A stretch of 64,000 bases of DNA, taken from an uncultured Saprospiraceae bacterium. GTDB lineage: Bacteria > Bacteroidota > Bacteroidia > Chitinophagales > Saprospiraceae. This document shows, piece by piece, positions 1 through 8,518 of this stretch. The stretch lies in contig CALGAW010000009.1 in the NCBI GenBank assembly GCA_937959115.1, positions 1-64,000 of the forward strand, read 5' to 3'. Within the stretch, counting starts at the first letter, position 1; the number at the start of each line of letters is the position of its first letter. A program made the position numbers and the translations under genes. The notes under the pieces are model-generated. The model had not been told where the DNA came from, ran no database searches, and was given only the letters and a program-made list of their open reading frames with translations.

Positions 1-156
1 CTCGTTGAGCGGTCGCTTATAGATGATTCGCACATCATAGTCACTATCTGTTGAGGCACAACCCCAAGCGCGGCTGCCGCTTTCTACCGCAAGCAGTATG
101 CTGATGTCTTTTTCTTTAGCGAGGTGGTCTAGGTAGTCTAATATTTCTGTCTTCAC
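1..156 (-). CDS. Nucleotidyltransferase-domain protein, 5' part only (runs off the window)
   Basis: The 52 residues visible carry the motif ESGSRAWG followed by TDSDYDVR. This is the GS-x9-DxD active-site pattern of the DNA polymerase beta-type nucleotidyltransferase fold, closest to the RlaP-like family (PF10127) of uncharacterised bacterial proteins. The start is taken as GTG at 156, because no ATG lies in frame before an upstream stop. The gene continues beyond the left edge, so length and C-terminal domains are unknown. Substrate is unknown; nucleotide transfer to RNA, protein or a small molecule are all possible. The fold is fairly certain, the role is not. Confidence 0.75.
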   Translation of the reverse strand, partial: MKTEILDYLDHLAKEKDISILLAVESGSRAWGCASTDSDYDVRIIYKRPLNE

Positions 157-335
157 GGTTGTTTTTAGTGTGATTTAACAGTAAAGTTAGGGAAAAAGTT
201 CCGCTAGGATGGATGATTAAAGTTGGTTTTTACTGAATGTTAGATAGACTGTTTTTTGTATTTTTGATTGTAATGGAATATTTTGGCGTGTTTAGGACGT
301 AATGATACTGTAGGCGTTTGGTAACAAGTTGAATG

Positions 336-357
336 CTATTGCATAATGCGGGTTTAA
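336..357 (+). repeat. Dispersed repeat motif, copy 1
   Basis: Contains GCATAATGCGGGTTTAA. Nearly the same 22-base string occurs on the opposite strand at 28037-28058, at the end of slyD, and its second half recurs in the hairpin arm at 16859-16875. Three occurrences of TGCGGGTT(T)AA in one window suggest a short dispersed genomic repeat, but its nature (REP-like or end of a small element) is unknown. Confidence 0.4.
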
Positions 358-452
358 AATTAATATTGTAAATGTAAGGTGGATTACGAAACCGTTGTAT
401 GAAACAATTTCAATCAACTAAAAAGCTAATTAAGCAAAATAAAGTTTTTTAA

Positions 453-480
453 TTGAGCTAATTAACGTAAATTAGCTCAA
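453..480. promoter_or_regulatory. Perfect 11-bp inverted repeat just upstream of the DUF4143 ATPase gene
   Basis: TTGAGCTAATT (453-463) and AATTAGCTCAA (470-480) are exact inverted copies separated by six bases. They end eight bases before the ATG of the next gene. A third half-site, AGCTAATTAA, lies at 424-433. The position and symmetry fit an operator bound by a dimeric regulator, perhaps an autoregulatory site. A hairpin covering the translation start region is the alternative. Confidence 0.5.
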
Positions 481-488
481 AAACAAGA

Positions 489-1628
489 ATGTTGTATTTA
501 GGAAGGATAATTAAGCCACTTATACTCGAATATTTGTTACCTAATAAAGTATTAGTACTGCTTGGACCAAGAAGAGTTGGAAAAACGGTACTAATCAATC
601 AAATTTTAGAGGAAATCACTGAGCCTTATTTATTGTTAAATGGAGAGGATTTGTCAACAAGAGAATTGTTTTCAAGAAGAAGTGTTGAAAATTTTCGTCA
701 ACTATTGGACGGTAAATTGTTTCTTATCATAGATGAAGCTCAGAAAATAGTAGATATAGGGAATTCATTGAAATTAATGGTCGATGAAATAAGAGATATC
801 AGGATTTTAGTAACTGGATCATCAGCATTTGATGTTGAAAATTATACCGGAGAACCCTTGACGGGAAGAAAGTATACATTCAATCTTTATGCTTTGGCAG
901 AACAAGAATATGACCAAATTCATCCAATATTAATAAGGAAAGATAAACTAAGGGAGCGTTTAGTGTTTGGGAATTATCCTGAACTATTGCAATTGGAAAC
1001 CAAGGCAAAAAAGAATAGATACTTAAATGACTTGGTAACCTCCTATTTATTGAAAGATATTCTTGCCTTTGAAAACATTAAGAACTCAGATAAAATTATA
1101 TCCTTACTAAGGTTGTTAGCATTTCAGGTAGGAAAAATGGTGTCTACATCAGAATTAGGTAGTCAACTAGGAATGAGTGGGAACACAGTGATAAAATATC
1201 TTGATTTGTTATCAAAAGTATTTATAATCCATCGAATAGGAGGCTTTAGTAGAAATCTTCGGAAGGAAATAGCAAAAAGTAATAAGTGGTATTTTTATGA
1301 CAACGGAATAAGAAATATTCTAATTGCTAATTTGAACCAAATTGAATTAAGAAATGATATCGGTGAATTGTGGGAGAACTATATAATAAGCGAGCGGATT
1401 AAATATCAACAGTATACAGGAATGCTTGTAAACAATTACTTTTGGAGGACTTACGACCGACAGGAAATAGATTGGATAGAAGATAGAGGCGGAAAATTAT
1501 ATGGTTATGAATTTAAATGGAATCCTAAGAAAAAAGTAAGAATTCCCAAAGGCTGGGAAAGTAATTATCCTAATGCTGAATTTGAAGTGATAAATTCTGA
1601 AAATTACAAAAACTGGATACGGAATTAA
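489..1628 (+). CDS. AAA-type ATPase with DUF4143 C-terminal domain
   Basis: The 379-residue protein has a Walker A motif GPRRVGKT at about residues 26-33 and a Walker B motif LFLIIDEAQ at about residues 77-85, matching the AAA_14 ATPase domain (PF13173). A winged-helix-like segment near 215-255 is followed by a DUF4143 (PF13635) nuclease-like domain with WRTYDRQEIDWI and YEFKW near the C-terminus. The family is widespread, often mobile, and uncharacterised; links to DNA metabolism or defence are inferred only. Length is normal for the family. The last 133 codons plus the first 47 bases after the stop are repeated, with a deletion, about 1.1 kb downstream. The gene opens an AT-rich accessory patch. 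Confidence 0.85.
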   Translation: MLYLGRIIKPLILEYLLPNKVLVLLGPRRVGKTVLINQILEEITEPYLLLNGEDLSTRELFSRRSVENFRQLLDGKLFLIIDEAQKIVDIGNSLKLMVDEIRDIRILVTGSSAFDVENYTGEPLTGRKYTFNLYALAEQEYDQIHPILIRKDKLRERLVFGNYPELLQLETKAKKNRYLNDLVTSYLLKDILAFENIKNSDKIISLLRLLAFQVGKMVSTSELGSQLGMSGNTVIKYLDLLSKVFIIHRIGGFSRNLRKEIAKSNKWYFYDNGIRNILIANLNQIELRNDIGELWENYIISERIKYQQYTGMLVNNYFWRTYDRQEIDWIEDRGGKLYGYEFKWNPKKKVRIPKGWESNYPNAEFEVINSENYKNWIRN

Positions 1629-1675
1629 TCAATTATGTATCGTAAAAAATAGTGAGAAATCATGCAATAAAAGCA
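1275..1675 (+). repeat. Direct repeat, complete copy (3' end of the DUF4143 gene plus 47 bp)
   Basis: This 401-base segment recurs at 2547-2788 as 242 bases. The two align end to end if bases equivalent to 1383-1541 (159 bp) are removed; the junction shows a 2-base microhomology (AT). Outside the deletion I see only two substitutions. The copies therefore separated recently. Confidence 0.9.
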
Positions 1676-1690
1676 ACGGGATTTATATAG

Positions 1691-1720
1691 TGGCTAAACA
1701 CTTCGCCGCTGCTTGCGAAT
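1691..1720 (+). repeat. Short GC-rich intergenic motif, site 1 of 3
   Basis: GGCTAAACAC, then CGCCGCTGC and TTGCGAA. Similar strings follow the next two accessory genes at 3435-3467 and 5535-5553. All stand out against AT-rich surroundings. They could be degraded recombination sites of a cassette array, but no canonical attC core could be assigned. Confidence 0.3.
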
Positions 1721-1889
1721 GTTGCCTTCAAACCAAAAAAACATAAAAATAACCAACTGAAAGTAAAGGAATGGTAGAAGCCGATATGGTCAAAATACGA
1801 TAGATCTGACTTGAAACTTTACAAAACGATATTTTATAGTTAAATTTAGATGTAAGGATTATAGTTTTTATTGACTAAATGTGTTGAAA

Positions 1890-2144
1890 ATGAGTAATTT
1901 AGAAATAAAAGGTGGGATTTTAGAATTGATTGCATCAATAGATGATAAGGAAACACTATTTGAATTGAGAAAACTAATTAATGAATTTGTAGGAAATCGA
2001 TTGAAAGATTCAGATTACTGGGAGGAATTGACTCATCAAGAACAATCCGAATTAACAGCTGCGATAAAAGAAAGTGAGGATGAATCAAATCATATTGATC
2101 ATGAGGAAGTAATGAAAAAATATAAAAAATGGCTCGGCAAGTAG
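1890..2144 (+). CDS. Antitoxin of a ParDE/RelBE-type pair
   Basis: A small acidic protein (84 residues from ATG at 1890; an upstream in-frame GTG at 1881 would add three residues). The layout, an N-terminal helical part followed by SDYWEELTHQEQSEL and a C-terminal helix with HEEVMKKYKKW, is typical of Bacteroidota antitoxins placed before ParE-like toxins. The gene overlaps the toxin gene by 16 bases, so the two are translationally coupled. It is expected to bind and neutralise the toxin and probably repress its own promoter. The antitoxin call rests on context and size more than on a recognised DNA-binding motif. Confidence 0.75.
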   Translation: MSNLEIKGGILELIASIDDKETLFELRKLINEFVGNRLKDSDYWEELTHQEQSELTAAIKESEDESNHIDHEEVMKKYKKWLGK

Positions 2145-2428
2145 TTTGGAATAAGAGAGCAGTTGCAAAATTTGAGGAAATTGTCGAGTATCTAGAAAAT
2201 GAAGTTTCTGAAAAAGCCGCTTCGAAATTTGTCACTAAGCTTGATGATTTAATTGAAAAGCTATTCAAGCATCCAGAAATAGGAAGGAAAACTAAAAAGT
2301 GGAAAACTGTAAGACAGTATCGAATTGATAAGTATAAGAAATTGTATTATCGAATTCATGGTCAAAAACTCATTGTAGTCTTTCTATCTGATGATAGACA
2401 AAACCCTAAGTTTAACCCCTACCGATAA
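2129..2428 (+). CDS. RelE/ParE-family toxin
   Basis: The 99-residue basic protein matches the RelE/ParE fold: an N-terminal helical hairpin (AVAKFEEIVEYLENEVSE), the segment HPEIGRKTK, then strands ending YRIHGQKLIVVFLSDDRQNP, which is the characteristic C-terminal beta-hairpin and tail. Members either cut mRNA at the ribosome or poison DNA gyrase; the sequence does not show which. It lies directly after, and overlaps, its antitoxin gene. Length is normal and the frame is intact, so it is probably functional. Confidence 0.88.
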   Translation: MARQVVWNKRAVAKFEEIVEYLENEVSEKAASKFVTKLDDLIEKLFKHPEIGRKTKKWKTVRQYRIDKYKKLYYRIHGQKLIVVFLSDDRQNPKFNPYR

Positions 2429-2467
2429 TTCAGATTTAAAGTCGAAAAATAGATCAGCAGGCAACAT

Positions 2468-2788
<321 letters not shown>

Positions 2789-2806
2789 TAAACAAACGAC
2801 TAATAA

Positions 2807-3400
2807 ATGGAAAGATATCCAAAAAAAGCAATTGAAAGTTTCAAAACAAAAATTGAAATATATCTATTCTCAAAAGTGATAAAAGAAGAAGGAGAAAAGA
2901 TAACTAACGAAGATTTTTTAAGTTTTAGCGTTCAAGATAATGTGCACATGTACGAACAATATTGGCAACTTGAGAAAAGTGAAAAGATAAAAAATAAGAC
3001 AGTCGCTGAAATTGAAAAACTTCTAGAAGACTTAAAATCTAAAAATTCTGATTTAATAAATTCCTTGAAAAAAAAATATAGAGACGAATTTGAAAAAGTA
3101 TTTCCAAGGAAAGAATTCGAAAAATTAATAAATCAAAAGAAATGTGGCTACTGTAAATTAGGCATTGATGATTTTAATAATTTTCGAAAAAAAGAATTAA
3201 TTCGTAAGAAACAACTTACAAGAGGATGGGACAAATTGGAAATTGACCGAAAATACCCAAATTTAGAGTATACAAAAGAGAATACAGTAATGAGTTGTTA
3301 TTGGTGTAACAACGCAAAAACAGATGAGTTCACCGCTGAGGAGTTTGAAAAAATTGCTATGAGTATTAAAAATGTATGGTTGGAAAGATTAAAGAAATAA
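2807..3400 (+). CDS. HNH-like (treble-clef zinc) protein, putative endonuclease
   Basis: A lysine-rich 197-residue protein. The N-terminal half is helical with no known domain. The C-terminal half has two cysteine pairs: CGYC at about residues 113-116 and CYWCNNAK at about 164-171, with LEIDRKYP between them. This is the scaffold of HNH nucleases (CxxC ... N ... CxxCN..K). The usual DHI motif is replaced by EIDR, so the general-base histidine of classical HNH enzymes is not obvious. I recall uncharacterised HNH-like families with the same LEIDR signature, so it may still be catalytic. It sits in the accessory patch between a toxin-antitoxin pair and a PD-(D/E)XK protein. Confidence 0.65.
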   Translation: MERYPKKAIESFKTKIEIYLFSKVIKEEGEKITNEDFLSFSVQDNVHMYEQYWQLEKSEKIKNKTVAEIEKLLEDLKSKNSDLINSLKKKYRDEFEKVFPRKEFEKLINQKKCGYCKLGIDDFNNFRKKELIRKKQLTRGWDKLEIDRKYPNLEYTKENTVMSCYWCNNAKTDEFTAEEFEKIAMSIKNVWLERLKK

Positions 3401-3434
3401 ACTATTCAGAATAAAAGCATACATACGCCCATTG

Positions 3435-3467
3435 CTGCTAAACGCAGTATCGATCACGGCTTGCGAA
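3435..3467 (+). repeat. Short GC-rich intergenic motif, site 2 of 3
   Basis: TGCTAAACGC, then CACGGCTTGCGAA. It shares GCTAAAC and CTTGCGAA with site 1 and follows the stop of the HNH-like gene by about 35 bases. It is a possible relic of a recombination or hairpin site. Confidence 0.3.
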
Positions 3468-3637
3468 ATTTCCTAGATCATCATATCTGAAAGTTTATAA
3501 ACCTACGATTTATTTTGGATGCGTATACTACCGATTAAATAATTTTGTTAATTTCAACATGTTATAAGTTTATATTTGACAAAATAATAAATCGTTAGTG
3601 TAGAAATTTAAGACAAAATCCAATAAATTAAACTCAG

Positions 3638-5494
3638 ATGAAACTAGAAAAGCTATTAGATAAGCTTAACACCATAGAAAAGACCTCTTTTTCTAAGATA
3701 ATAGATCGAATTATTAGTGACCGGCCTAAAAATGTTAGGGAAGTTGACAAAATCCTATCTTCTTATTCAGATGTAAACAATTTAAGAAGTCTTGATAGTC
3801 ATCTATTTGCAAAGGTATTTGGTTTAGTTGAAGAAGAGTATTTTGACTTTCTTAATTATCAAATAAACAATTCAGTAAGCCAGTTAGATATTTTAATTGA
3901 TATACTTATCAGAGATGGCAATTGTATAATGTCTCGCGAATGGCTTGGAAGTTTATATCAAAAAGAACTCAAAAAAATTAAATCGAAAATTAAATCACTT
4001 CAATCAGAAATTGCTGGGAAAGATTTGTTAGAGGTTTCTCCTAGAATAAGAGATTTTCTTATTTATAAGAATTGTGTAGAAACTGCCTACAATAATGACA
4101 TTTCTGCAAATCATGATTCAAAGATTACATCTGACGAAAAAAGTATTTTAAATACTCTTGCAAGTAATTTTGATTTATCGCAGGAAGAAATCAAACTGCT
4201 AAACTACTCAGTGCTACCATTAAAAACTCTTGATTTAGATAAAATAATAGACCTTTTAAAGAGTACAGGAATTATTCTCTACTCGAAAAAACATTTAAAA
4301 ATTTTTACACCAGATGAGTTTATCAGATTACTACGAAAATATAGAGGAAAAGAAGTAGCAGATAAATATTCAAGACGGATTTTACGTTTATTGAAGGATT
4401 CAGAAGTAAATAGTATTGCGAAGAGACATGGAATAGACAGGAAGCTGGAGAAACGGCAGAAGATCAAGGAGATTATTAATCAAGGAGTTGGAATCAGAAA
4501 TATTCTTAAATATGACATTTACAAGGATGGGACTAAATTAACTCAGAAAAAGGCTAGGTTAAATGAACTTGTTGAAAAGGGTTTAATGATTGATCACTTA
4601 AAAGGTTCTACACTAGATACCAAAATTGATAATTTGGTTGATTTCTTCAATACGATTGAAAGAGACGAAAAGGTTGGAATTTCAATTGAGGGATACAATA
4701 CTTTGCTTGATGATCTTGGGAAATCAGTTAAAAAAGTGAACAAGTATTTAAAGGAAGAGTTTGAACTGCAAGCTGAAGATGTTTTAAGCTCAAATTTATT
4801 ACTTGACTATAACTTGAAACCGAGGGATATACTTGAGATTTTAAGTGAGTCGGAACTTAAAACATTTTGTGAGAAAAATGACATTTCGACAAGAGGAAAC
4901 GAAGTATTAAATATCTTACAAAATTATAAAGACTCCAAGAACCTTGAATTGGAAAACTATGTAGATATTGCTTCTAGAGATTTAATAAAGTTAAAAGAAA
5001 ATGGGATTAAGATAAAAGAAGCGAATCTTGGGCTAAAATTTGAAGAATTGACCAGACAAATATTATCTGAACTTGGCCTTAATGTAAATGAAGAACTAAG
5101 GAAAGAGATAAGTACTTCTAAAGATAAAATTGATATTGTTGTTACCATAGGCGAAAAGGAAGTATTTCTAATCGAATGTAAATCAGTAAAAGATAGTGGG
5201 TACAATAAATTTAGTTCAGTTTCAAGACAGATAAAATCTTATATCACCCTTTTAGAAAAAAAAGAATATCACGTCACAAAGTCATTATTAGTAGCACCTG
5301 AGTTCACAGATGATTTTATAAATGACGTCGAATTGGATTATAGTCTTAATTTATCGCTCCTAAGTGCTGGATCATTAGTTGAAATATTAAATGCCTTTAA
5401 AGGGAATAATAAGCTAAAGGAATTTCCTTACATGTTGTTAATGAAAGATGTATTGATTCAGGAAGATCGAATAATCAAAGCTATAAACAAATAA
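3638..5494 (+). CDS. PD-(D/E)XK nuclease-like protein with SAP-like segments
   Basis: 618 residues. The C-terminal domain (about 465-595) contains FEELTRQILSELG, then KID (Asp499) and IECK (Glu513, Lys515), the catalytic pattern of the restriction endonuclease-like/Mrr fold. Two earlier segments look like SAP DNA-binding motifs: SIAKRHGIDRKLEKRQKI (about 255-272) and ELKTFCEKNDISTRGNE (about 408-424). The long N-terminal region (1-240) is helical and unrecognised. A DNA-targeting role, possibly defence, is inferred from the domains and the accessory neighbourhood. No methyltransferase or helicase partner is present, so it is not a standard restriction system. Base composition is AT-rich like the rest of the patch. 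Confidence 0.7.
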   Translation: MKLEKLLDKLNTIEKTSFSKIIDRIISDRPKNVREVDKILSSYSDVNNLRSLDSHLFAKVFGLVEEEYFDFLNYQINNSVSQLDILIDILIRDGNCIMSREWLGSLYQKELKKIKSKIKSLQSEIAGKDLLEVSPRIRDFLIYKNCVETAYNNDISANHDSKITSDEKSILNTLASNFDLSQEEIKLLNYSVLPLKTLDLDKIIDLLKSTGIILYSKKHLKIFTPDEFIRLLRKYRGKEVADKYSRRILRLLKDSEVNSIAKRHGIDRKLEKRQKIKEIINQGVGIRNILKYDIYKDGTKLTQKKARLNELVEKGLMIDHLKGSTLDTKIDNLVDFFNTIERDEKVGISIEGYNTLLDDLGKSVKKVNKYLKEEFELQAEDVLSSNLLLDYNLKPRDILEILSESELKTFCEKNDISTRGNEVLNILQNYKDSKNLELENYVDIASRDLIKLKENGIKIKEANLGLKFEELTRQILSELGLNVNEELRKEISTSKDKIDIVVTIGEKEVFLIECKSVKDSGYNKFSSVSRQIKSYITLLEKKEYHVTKSLLVAPEFTDDFINDVELDYSLNLSLLSAGSLVEILNAFKGNNKLKEFPYMLLMKDVLIQEDRIIKAINK

Positions 5495-5802
5495 GAAATA
5501 GTACAAAAGCTATAACAATTTCTATATGTACATGCCGGCTAGACGCCGCTGCATCAATATAGACAAACCATTAGCATTAATTCAAAAAACTTAAATGAAC
5601 CAAATGAACCAAATTGGAGATTGTAGAAAAATATAAAAAACAACTATCTAATTACAACTGATAAAAAGAAATTGTATATTGAGTTAATATACAACCTTTT
5701 AATCAATGAATCAGGCTAGAGGAATGGAGTTCCAATTGAAAAAGTCGAAAAGCTAATTCATAATCTCCAATGCGTAATCAGTGTTAAATCTAAACGTATA
5801 CC
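5495..5802. other. 308-bp intergenic region with a degraded frame
   Basis: Holds the third GC-rich motif (5535-5553), a short tandem repeat of AAATGAACC near 5593-5611, and a stretch (about 5665-5805) readable as peptide but interrupted by an amber codon, including VPIEKVEKLIHNLQ. The last item may be the end of a decayed gene, but I do not recognise it. The promoter of the DinB-like gene should lie here; no clear consensus was seen. Confidence 0.3.
5535..5553 (+). repeat. Short GC-rich intergenic motif, site 3 of 3
   Basis: CCGGCTAGACGCCGCTGC. It shares GGCTA-AC and CGCCGCTGC with site 1. It follows the stop of the PD-(D/E)XK gene by about 40 bases and marks the right end of the accessory patch. 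Confidence 0.3.
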
Positions 5803-6327
5803 ATGACAAAAAAAGCGATAGTTGAAATTGTTAATGATAAACATCAAGAATTATACGATTGGTTAAAAGGCCACCCTGACGAACTATGGGTAAAAGGCCC
5901 TCAAAATAAATGGAATACTGGTGAGCATATCGTTCATTTGGTTCAGAGTGGCAATGCTTTAAATAAAGGGTTGATGTTGCCTAAGTTTTACTTGAAATAT
6001 AAGTTTGGAACCAATAATAGAGAAAATCGTACCTATCCTCAAATCGTTAAAAAGTATCAGGACAAACTTGCTGCGAATCCTAATGCAGTATCTCCTATAT
6101 CAAAGGAAATGCCTGAAATTACCCTAGCGAATAAAGAAGCTTTTATATTAAAATTGGAAAAGGAAAAATTGAAATTGATTAAGAAGTTTCAAAAATTTAG
6201 TGATACCGATTTAGATACTTATTTACTTCCACATCCTCTTTTAGGCAGAATGACAATTAGAGAAATCGTAATGTGGACTGCTTATCATACTGAACATCAT
6301 CACAACATCTTAAGCACAAAGTATTGA
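5803..6327 (+). CDS. DinB/DfsB-like four-helix protein
   Basis: 174 residues with the DinB fold pattern. A first metal-ligand histidine lies in NTGEHIVHL (about residues 46-54), and a C-terminal motif YHTEHHHN supplies the other two histidines of the expected His3 site. Many DinB relatives are metal-dependent thiol transferases (bacillithiol or similar cofactors) or of unknown role; the substrate cannot be told from sequence. Length matches the family. It stands alone after the accessory patch, and its GC content looks closer to the core genes. Confidence 0.8.
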   Translation: MTKKAIVEIVNDKHQELYDWLKGHPDELWVKGPQNKWNTGEHIVHLVQSGNALNKGLMLPKFYLKYKFGTNNRENRTYPQIVKKYQDKLAANPNAVSPISKEMPEITLANKEAFILKLEKEKLKLIKKFQKFSDTDLDTYLLPHPLLGRMTIREIVMWTAYHTEHHHNILSTKY

Positions 6328-6384
6328 TAGGAAGACTCAACATCTATAGAGTAGTAATGCGGATCAACTTAAAAATATGTTGGA

Positions 6385-6789
6385 ATGGAAAATAACCTAG
6401 TTCAAAAGATTACGATCACAATTGCCGTTATCCTGTATGCATTTGTGGTGCCTTATCTTGAAATAAATGATACACATGTCTTCAATCCAGATTGGACCCC
6501 ACATGTGAGAATTCACGAAGTTTGGCAACTCCTCACTAACTCCAGTATTGGGTTGTTTTGTCTCTACCTTACGTGGTATAAAAATGAGTTAAAACTAAGT
6601 GCCATCTTAAGTTTGCTAGTAATGGGCGGGTTCCTGCTTGCATTTATGATAAAGGACAGTTACGGAGGATCAATGCAGTTCTTAGATGGAAGTGAAAAAA
6701 CGATATTGGGAATTAATATAGGCGTCGTCGGATTTGGCCTAGCATTTATATTAATTCTATTGTCATTTGCAATAAAAAGAAGAACTTGA
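6385..6789 (+). CDS. Small inner-membrane protein, four predicted helices
   Basis: 134 residues with hydrophobic segments at about 9-25, 50-65, 73-89 and 110-128. The loop after the first helix reads NDTHVFNPDWTPHVRIHEVW, rich in His, Asp and Trp. This could be a ligand or metal site, and it recalls small uncharacterised DUF membrane families with an HxxNPxWxPHxRxH pattern. No catalytic motif is known. It ends 16 bases from the convergent glycosyltransferase gene and has no operon partner. Confidence 0.6.
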   Translation: MENNLVQKITITIAVILYAFVVPYLEINDTHVFNPDWTPHVRIHEVWQLLTNSSIGLFCLYLTWYKNELKLSAILSLLVMGGFLLAFMIKDSYGGSMQFLDGSEKTILGINIGVVGFGLAFILILLSFAIKRRT

Positions 6790-6805
6790 TTACAAGCACA
6801 CCAGT

Positions 6806-7954
6806 CTACTTCACGGTTCGTCCCTTCCACTCGTATTTTGCTTTGACACTTCCCAATAACCCAACAGTCACAACATACCAGATTTCCCAGAATACAGCAG
6901 CACCAAACACCCCAATGCGCATTAGGTCACCACGACCAAAGAAACGAGCAACTTCCCCTAAAAACAAATAATCAGTAATCGCCTTGATAGAAAACTGCAA
7001 TAAGAACAGCCACAATAAAAACGGATAGAAAACACTTGCCAGTCCCGTCAATACAATGCTTACAGAAAACAGCCAAACAAGCCCCCAGATAATCGTCACT
7101 TGTTTTTCTTGATAGCTGGTGGTTTTTGTCGCCCAGCGTAAACGTTGGTTGAGAAACGCTTGGATACTCCGTTTTGGGGTCGTCGTGACCACCGCACCTG
7201 CTTGTTTTAGATAAGCGACTTGATCAGGGTAGCGTTGAACAACTTTGTGCATGAGTAGCATATCATCACCAGAAGCAAGGTGGTCAACACCTTCAAAACC
7301 GTTGACCTCATTGAAGACAGCCTTTTCGTATGCGAGATTTGCACCGTTGCACATGTGTAGGAACTTCTTGTGGATGCCAGCTCCTGTAACACCCATCATA
7401 CCAATAAAGTCAAGGCTTTGGAATTGCTGGAATAGTGTGTGCTCATCTGTAAACACAACTGGTGCCGCAATGATTTTAGGTCGGTGAATTTCATAATAAG
7501 AAACGATGTAGCGCAACCAATGAGGCATTGCTAGACAATCGGCATCTGTTGTAACAATTAAGGAGCCTTTGGCCTGACCGATGGCAACCTCTATCGCCTT
7601 CTTTTTAAAGGATTGGGTGCTTCCAGGAGCAACGTGCTTAGCAAGATCAATTAAACTGATATTCGTTGCAGGGAAGTCCTTTACAAGGGCTGCGGTGCGA
7701 TCGGTAGAGTGGTCATCAATGACTATGATCTCAAAAAGTTCTGCAGGGTAGTCCTGATTGGTGATGGATCGTAGTGTGGCTTCAATATTTTTTTCTTCAT
7801 TGCGCGCTGCGATCAGTACACTGACTTTTGTGTTGACTGTTTTTTTTAACGTATCCCATTCAGGGAGTGCTTTCCATCCTTTCGTAATACTTGAAATGAT
7901 GATCAAATAGGCAGCAGTAAGAAGGGAGACAAATACAGCGATAATCACCCACAT
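6806..7954 (-). CDS. Membrane glycosyltransferase, family 2
   Basis: 382 residues. An N-terminal membrane helix (about 1-22) precedes a GT-A domain: SVLIAARNEEKNIEATL, the donor-binding IDDHSTDRT, the DxD-type motif TTDADC, the acceptor region GDDMLL, and QRLRW, which is the (Q/R)xxRW motif of processive or polymer-type family 2 enzymes. Two or three membrane helices follow at about 295-370. Such enzymes transfer a sugar from an NDP- or lipid-linked donor on the cytoplasmic face; product unknown. It lies three bases after the preceding membrane-protein gene, so the two form an operon. Confidence 0.85.
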   Translation of the reverse strand: MWVIIAVFVSLLTAAYLIIISSITKGWKALPEWDTLKKTVNTKVSVLIAARNEEKNIEATLRSITNQDYPAELFEIIVIDDHSTDRTAALVKDFPATNISLIDLAKHVAPGSTQSFKKKAIEVAIGQAKGSLIVTTDADCLAMPHWLRYIVSYYEIHRPKIIAAPVVFTDEHTLFQQFQSLDFIGMMGVTGAGIHKKFLHMCNGANLAYEKAVFNEVNGFEGVDHLASGDDMLLMHKVVQRYPDQVAYLKQAGAVVTTTPKRSIQAFLNQRLRWATKTTSYQEKQVTIIWGLVWLFSVSIVLTGLASVFYPFLLWLFLLQFSIKAITDYLFLGEVARFFGRGDLMRIGVFGAAVFWEIWYVVTVGLLGSVKAKYEWKGRTVK

Positions 7955-7957
7955 ATT

Positions 7958-8518
7958 TTATCCAGTGTAGTTTTTTTCATCAAAATCGAGATCTTCAAAT
8001 AGCTCATCGTAGTCGTCTTTTTTCGTTGACTTGTCAAGGGGATTATCTTCTGGATCATTATGGTAGTCAAGAATGTCTTTATCCTTTTTAGTTGCCATCC
8101 GATCTTCAAAGTTTTGATCAAGCTCAAAGTCTATTTCCTCTTCTTCATTATTGACTTCCTCATATTTTACATAGTCGCCGTTAGAGCCAATTTCAGCTTC
8201 TCTTCCAGCATCTCTTGCTTTTTTATTAAACATGGCTTTGCCAAATAAACCAGCAATCAAAAACGGATGAAGGAAGATGGTAAACAAGACACCTAAAACG
8301 CCCATGATCGGACTTTTCTTAAACGTAGCTGTTAAGAATTTTCCATAGTTAAAAATGACATTTTTGTCAATAAAGAACGTGGCAATAAGTAAAGGGATGG
8401 CAAGCACTCCAAGAAGCCAGCTGGCCACAGTGAAAGCATAGTAAATGCCAACAATGACAATGACAATAGTCAATATACTAACAATCGTGTTGCTTCCACT
8501 AGAACGTTGTTGAGACAT
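7958..8518 (-). CDS. Membrane protein with acidic cytoplasmic tail
   Basis: 186 residues. Hydrophobic segments lie at about 10-34, 36-52 and 70-92. The C-terminal half (about 105-186) is highly acidic and probably disordered, with repeated Asp/Glu and Lys clusters such as NNEEEEIDFELDQNFED. No known domain was recognised. The gene sits immediately upstream of the family 2 glycosyltransferase, with a 3-base gap, suggesting the two proteins act together in the inner membrane, perhaps the tail recruiting another factor. That link is inference from gene order only. Confidence 0.65.
   Translation of the reverse strand: MSQQRSSGSNTIVSILTIVIVIVGIYYAFTVASWLLGVLAIPLLIATFFIDKNVIFNYGKFLTATFKKSPIMGVLGVLFTIFLHPFLIAGLFGKAMFNKKARDAGREAEIGSNGDYVKYEEVNNEEEEIDFELDQNFEDRMATKKDKDILDYHNDPEDNPLDKSTKKDDYDELFEDLDFDEKNYTG

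Larger units (their letters stand above)
157..488. other. 332-bp intergenic region with an operator-like repeat near its right end
   Basis: No gene was seen. The region lies upstream of both flanking genes, which diverge, so it should hold both promoters. TAACTTTA on the minus strand near 183-190 resembles the Bacteroidota -7 element for the left gene. A dispersed repeat motif (336-357) and an inverted repeat (453-480) are listed separately. The remainder is AT-rich with no feature I can name. Confidence 0.5.
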
